A DNA stretch of 64,000 bases, taken from the NCBI GenBank assembly GCA_031288535.1, contig JAITRF010000034.1:1-64000 (forward strand), read 5' to 3'. Source of the DNA: Desulfovibrio sp. (GTDB lineage Bacteria > Desulfobacterota > Desulfovibrionia > Desulfovibrionales > Desulfovibrionaceae). A model generated the notes under the pieces. The model ran no database searches. It was given only the letters and a program-made list of their open reading frames with translations, and was not told the DNA's origin. The translations under genes and the position numbers were made by a program. Each line of letters starts with the position of its first letter. Position 1 is the stretch's first letter. Positions 62,765 to 64,000 of the stretch are shown piece by piece.

Positions 62765-63049
62765 TTAATCAGGCTTGTTATCCTTGCGCCTTTTATCCAG
62801 AAGGGCGCGCGTGAGCCCGGCCAGAAACCCGGCCAAAGCGCCCGTGCCCACCGCTAAGAACATATTGGAACCATAGCCGGAAACGACGTATAATGCGCCG
62901 ACCGCGCCTCCGATCAGGATGCCCCTGGCGAGGCGATCGCCTATGGACACGGCTTTTCCCGGACTGAAGCTGGATGCTGTCTCATTTTCCCATTCTAGCA
63001 ATTTGCCGCCCTGAACACAATGTATATTTTCCCGGCCGCGCTTTTTCAC
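62765..63049 (-). CDS. Small membrane protein of unknown function
   Basis: 94 residues from a GTG after AGAGGG. Two hydrophobic glycine-rich segments (GILIGGAVGALYVVSGYG and AVGTGALAGFLAGLTRALL) and a basic tail KRRKDN. No family recognised. It ends 12 bases before the M23 peptidase gene and is the first gene of that operon. Confidence 0.55.
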   Translation of the reverse strand: MKKRGRENIHCVQGGKLLEWENETASSFSPGKAVSIGDRLARGILIGGAVGALYVVSGYGSNMFLAVGTGALAGFLAGLTRALLDKRRKDNKPD

Positions 63050-63190
63050 CGGCCCTCTTCAGCTCGCGCGGAGGGAAAACAGACGCGTTCCGGAACCGGA
63101 ATGCGGGTCCCTTGTCCTTGGACCTTTTTTCTTTGGAGCCATTTTTCGTGCGCACGGAGGGAAAATATTCCATTTCTTTAATAATAATGT

Positions 63191-63219
63191 TTGACGCAGG
63201 ATATAGGGCGAGGTAATAT
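63191..63219 (+). promoter_or_regulatory. Sigma-70 promoter of the response regulator gene
   Basis: TTGACG, 17-base spacer, TAATAT; near consensus. It gives a leader of about 175 bases. The 349-base gap 63050-63398 has no other gene. Confidence 0.65.
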
Positions 63220-63347
63220 TTTACAAGGAAGTCGGGACCCGGCACGCTTGCTGGTTGCCGTACGGAAAACTGTACATCACCCGCAAGGCCGTTACGCCGC
63301 ATGGCGGCGCGAGTCAGCCGGAAACGCGGTTTTCGGCTGAGGTTCCT

Positions 63348-63398
63348 GCGTTGAAAAGTTTACTTTTCAACGCGCATATCTGTAAACGGAGGTTCACC
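63348..63398 (+). repeat. Palindrome and leader element shared with dctQ
   Basis: Perfect 12-bp palindrome GCGTTGAAAAGT / ACTTTTCAACGC (63348-63373), then CATATCTGTAAACGGAGG up to the start. The right half and ribosome site match the leader of dctQ (32247-32297). Confidence 0.55.
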
Positions 63399-63770
63399 AT
63401 GCGCAAGAAGATCCTTGTAGTGGACGACGAACTCCATATCCGCCTGTTGTACCAGGAAGAACTGGAAGGCGGCGAGTATAGCGTTGCGCTCACGGACGGC
63501 CGTACCCCCATAATGGAAGTGATAGCCAAAGAGAAGCCTGATGCCGTGATTCTCGATATAAAGCTCGAGGGCAATCCCTTGACCGGTTTGGATATTCTGC
63601 AGATCATCCGCGCCGCCGACAGCAGTCTGCCGGTGATTTTAAGCACCTCTTACGACAGCTTCCAATACGATCTCAAATCCATAGCCGCCGATGCCTATGT
63701 CGTCAAATCAGTCGATCTGACCATGCTGAAGGACACGATCAAGCGGGTGCTTGCGGGGAAAAAGGCTTGA
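63399..63770 (+). CDS. Single-domain response regulator
   Basis: 123 residues, a lone receiver domain. Acidic pocket D9 and D10 (VVDDE), phosphoacceptor D53 (ILDIKL), S82 and K103 (VVKS). There is no output domain, so it works like CheY or Spo0F by protein contact. The ATG follows GGAGG. No histidine kinase is adjacent. A longer frame upstream covers the leader repeat. Confidence 0.85.
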   Translation: MRKKILVVDDELHIRLLYQEELEGGEYSVALTDGRTPIMEVIAKEKPDAVILDIKLEGNPLTGLDILQIIRAADSSLPVILSTSYDSFQYDLKSIAADAYVVKSVDLTMLKDTIKRVLAGKKA

Positions 63771-63794
63771 CGGGTTTATCGCCCACGGTTCACC

Positions 63795-64000
63795 ATGAAT
63801 GAATTCACTGCATCGCTTCTCCATTTCGGGCTGGCTTTCGTGCCAGCCCTTTTCGGTATAATATGCCATGAGGTCGCCCACGGGTACGCCGCCTTCAAAA
63901 TGGGCGACCCCACCGCCAAACACCTGGGCCGGCTTACCTTGAACCCCATAAAACATATAGACCCGATGGGTCTGGGGGTTTTCGTCTTCACGGCGCTGTT
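63795..64000 (+). CDS. M50 family site-2 protease, N-terminal part
   Basis: Cut by the right edge after 68 residues. Membrane helix with the zinc motif HEVAH (25-29) in GIICHEVAHGYAAFKMGD, then GRLTLNPIKHIDPMGLG, typical of the short site-2 protease/YwhC-like group. It starts 24 bases after the response regulator. Confidence 0.88.
   Translation, partial: MNEFTASLLHFGLAFVPALFGIICHEVAHGYAAFKMGDPTAKHLGRLTLNPIKHIDPMGLGVFVFTAL

Noticed and set aside
1-64000. CRISPR array, tRNA genes, prophage or intact insertion sequence
   Set aside because: No regularly spaced repeats, cloverleaf-like segments, phage structural genes or transposase frames were seen.

Overview
The window is a gene-dense stretch of GC-rich bacterial chromosome. 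A complete dsrMKJOP electron-transfer operon (about 51.4-57.2 kb) points to a sulfate- or sulfite-reducing bacterium of the Desulfovibrionaceae type. A TRAP transporter, anaerobic glpABC genes, fixABCX-type flavoproteins and a PurS-PurL fusion fit that placement. Genus and species cannot be fixed from the sequence. I saw no tRNA or rRNA genes, CRISPR arrays, prophage or intact insertion sequences.

Layout. 1-6.8 kb (minus strand): an apparently iron-regulated operon for an M16 zinc peptidase, an ABC ATPase, a membrane permease, a DUF4857-like membrane protein and a TonB-dependent receptor. The receptor reading frame is broken at a 20-base homopolymer tract, which suggests phase variation. 7.3-9.7 kb (minus): cvpA, mazG and an AI-2E-family membrane protein. 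10.3-19.6 kb (plus): a class I CoA-transferase, an enoyl-CoA hydratase, two carboxylate/ion transporters and etfBA-fixCX. 20.0-27.2 kb (plus): yajC, secD, secF, an orphan RND-type adaptor, hisC and a cytidylate kinase fused to a flavin split-barrel domain. 27.5-30.8 kb (minus): a zinc-ribbon/YIP1 membrane protein and dnaK. 31.1-39.5 kb (plus): a TRAP transporter, a HAD phosphatase, a GlpA-GlpB fusion and glpC. 39.6-44.3 kb (minus): metY-like gene and purSL. 44.7-46.0 kb (plus): nikR and folE2. 46.1-51.0 kb (minus): bioD-bioA fusion, manC and an amidohydrolase. 51.4-57.2 kb (plus): RsbRD-like protein and dsrMKJOP. 57.2-63.0 kb (minus): a tight operon of aroE, hisG, hisI, ispG, tadA, an M23 peptidase and two unknown proteins. 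63.4-64.0 kb (plus): a response regulator and the start of a site-2 protease.

How the parts fit. The left-edge operon joins an outer-membrane TonB receptor to a PqqL/FusC-like M16 protease and an inner-membrane ABC module. This resembles the ferredoxin-import (Fus) logic of Pectobacterium. A 15-of-19 match to the Fur box lies over the predicted transcription start, so iron acquisition from a protein or peptide is my leading hypothesis. The fix region should feed electrons between acyl-CoA metabolism, ferredoxin and quinone, while glpAB-C and dsrMKJOP exchange electrons with the quinone pool.

The intergenic DNA is unusually structured. At least five families of dispersed repeats recur between unrelated genes. 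Some carry the ribosome binding site of the next gene and others are composite hairpins near gene ends. Gene fusions are frequent: cmk-PPOX, glpA-glpB, bioD-bioA and purS-purL.
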